Part shown: positions 5,877 through 6,800 of the stretch, piece by piece
Numbering within the stretch: position 1 is the stretch's first letter
Layout: each line of letters begins with the position of its first letter
Assembly: GCA_017411935.1 (NCBI GenBank)
Contig: JAFQPC010000114.1
Location: 1 to 6,800, forward strand
Direction: 5' to 3'
DNA length: 6,800 nucleotides
From: Clostridia bacterium
GTDB taxonomy: Bacteria; Bacillota; Clostridia; Oscillospirales; CAG-272
Program-made: the position numbers and the translations under genes
Notes under the pieces: model-generated
Seen by the model: only the letters and a program-made list of their open reading frames with translations
Database searches by the model: none
Told to the model about the DNA's origin: nothing

Positions 5877-6800
5877 TTATCGTTCTTGATTCATTTCTTT
5901 CATTGCCAAAAGAAGCTCTTCCTCGGTCAAACACGCATTCACCTCTGGGGCAAACAGACCGTCGAGTATGCGACGCATATCCGCAGGAAGCGGAGAAACC
6001 GCGCAAATGTGCTCCCCCGTCGTCGGCTGTCGAAACGAAAGCGCACAAGAGTGTAGCGCGTGTCGCGAGATCAGCTCCGACGGTGTTCCGTACAAATCGT
6101 CGCCAAGCAACGGAGCGCCGAGTCCCGCAAAATGTACCCGAAGCTGATGCGTTCGCCCCGTTAAGGGTACGGCGCATACCAAGGTCACGCCATCACCACG
6201 CGAAAGAACGCGATACCGTGTCCGTGCCAAAACGCCCCCCTCGTCAGGTCCGCAGTTTTCGCGCACAATGACGCTCTCTGCCGTCCGTCGCATATAGGTC
6301 TCGATCAAGCCTTCGTCCTCGGGAAGCTCTCCGTCAAGCAGTGCAAGATACAGTTTTCGGATCTCTCCGCGACGCATCGAGGAAAAGAGCGTACCTGCCG
6401 CGCGACGGTTGCGCGCGATCAGCAAAAGTCCGCTCGTGTTCCGATCCAATCGGTTCACGGGGCGAAACACAAAAGGGATCCCTTCCTCCGCATAACGGTA
6501 AGCAAGCGCATTCGCCACCGTATCCTCATAATGTCCAAAGGATGGATGCGTCGGCATTTCGGCAGACTTTGAGGGAACGACTACATCGTCGTCCTCATAG
6601 GCAATCGAAAGCGGAAGATTTACGGGAAGAAGCTTTTCGCCCGATGTCTCGTCTTCTATGGCAAGCGACAACACCTCGCCGCAAGACAGCACGTAACGAA
6701 CCGTCACCCGCACACCGTTGACGAGAATTCCGTCCTCTCGAAACTTGAGATGCTTTAAGAGCTTCGTGGAAATTCCAAGCTCTCGTCGGACCACTTCAAG
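5877..6800 (-). CDS. RluA-family RNA pseudouridine synthase, N-terminus cut by the window edge
   Basis: 307 residues are visible and the frame is open to the right edge. The first visible residues, LEVVRRELGISTKLLKHLK, are already inside an S4-type RNA-binding domain that continues through DGILVNGVRVTVRYVLSCGEVL, so the start lies outside; a GTG at 6794 is probably internal. Enzymes of this family convert uridines in rRNA (or some tRNA) to pseudouridine. The catalytic aspartate is in NRLDRNTSGLLLIA (Asp codon at 6446-6444), and the second conserved part is LTGRTHQLRVHFAGLGAPLLGDDLYG's core GRTHQLRVHF with GDDLYG after it. The usual HRLD is NRLD here, a variant I associate with some clostridial members, and the usual NKPAG-like strand reads SKSAEMPTHPS. 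The C-terminal tail after the catalytic domain, about 30 residues rich in Leu and Glu, has no clear family match. RluC- or RluD-like specificity cannot be assigned. It is the first visible gene of the likely unit with the DUF3810 gene and murA. Confidence 0.93.
   Translation of the reverse strand, partial: LEVVRRELGISTKLLKHLKFREDGILVNGVRVTVRYVLSCGEVLSLAIEDETSGEKLLPVNLPLSIAYEDDDVVVPSKSAEMPTHPSFGHYEDTVANALAYRYAEEGIPFVFRPVNRLDRNTSGLLLIARNRRAAGTLFSSMRRGEIRKLYLALLDGELPEDEGLIETYMRRTAESVIVRENCGPDEGGVLARTRYRVLSRGDGVTLVCAVPLTGRTHQLRVHFAGLGAPLLGDDLYGTPSELISRHALHSCALSFRQPTTGEHICAVSPLPADMRRILDGLFAPEVNACLTEEELLLAMKEMNQER

Overview
The window is a compact stretch of bacterial chromosome with five genes, all on the minus strand, so transcription runs from position 6800 towards position 1. 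Consensus-like sigma-A promoters, strong GGAGG ribosome binding sites and the family types (a clostridial-style citrate synthase, a DUF3810 membrane metalloprotease, a single-domain MurA) suggest a Bacillota member, probably class Clostridia. That placement is inferred from style and protein similarity alone. I see no tRNA, rRNA, CRISPR array, insertion sequence, phage gene or other sign of recent transfer.

In transcription order: (1) an RluA-family pseudouridine synthase, cut at its N-terminus by the right edge (6800-5877); (2) a DUF3810-type membrane protein with an HELSH zinc-protease motif (5853-4741), 23 nt downstream; (3) murA, the first committed step of peptidoglycan synthesis (4666-3410), after a 74-nt gap with a small hairpin near its ribosome binding site; (4) an AT-rich gap and a clear promoter (3337-3309) driving a citrate synthase gene (3275-1890); (5) a hairpin that looks like a terminator (1879-1843); (6) a small RimJ/RimL-like GNAT acetyltransferase (1818-1228); (7) a perfect TTGACA-N17-TATAAT promoter (1231-1203) whose -35 box contains the acetyltransferase stop codon; (8) a large CvpA-like membrane protein (1161 to the left edge), cut at its C-terminus.

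The first three genes are probably one transcription unit linking RNA modification, an envelope protease and cell-wall precursor synthesis. Citrate synthase has its own promoter and probably its own terminator. The acetyltransferase has no visible promoter of its own and is probably served by read-through. The CvpA-like gene starts a new unit.

This is largely an ordinary housekeeping region. The items most worth a second look are the CvpA-like protein with its lysine-rich insert and long extra C-terminal part, the promoter packed into the stop codon and a 7-bp inverted repeat, and the DUF3810 protease beside murA. I found no convincing evidence of a new multi-gene system.
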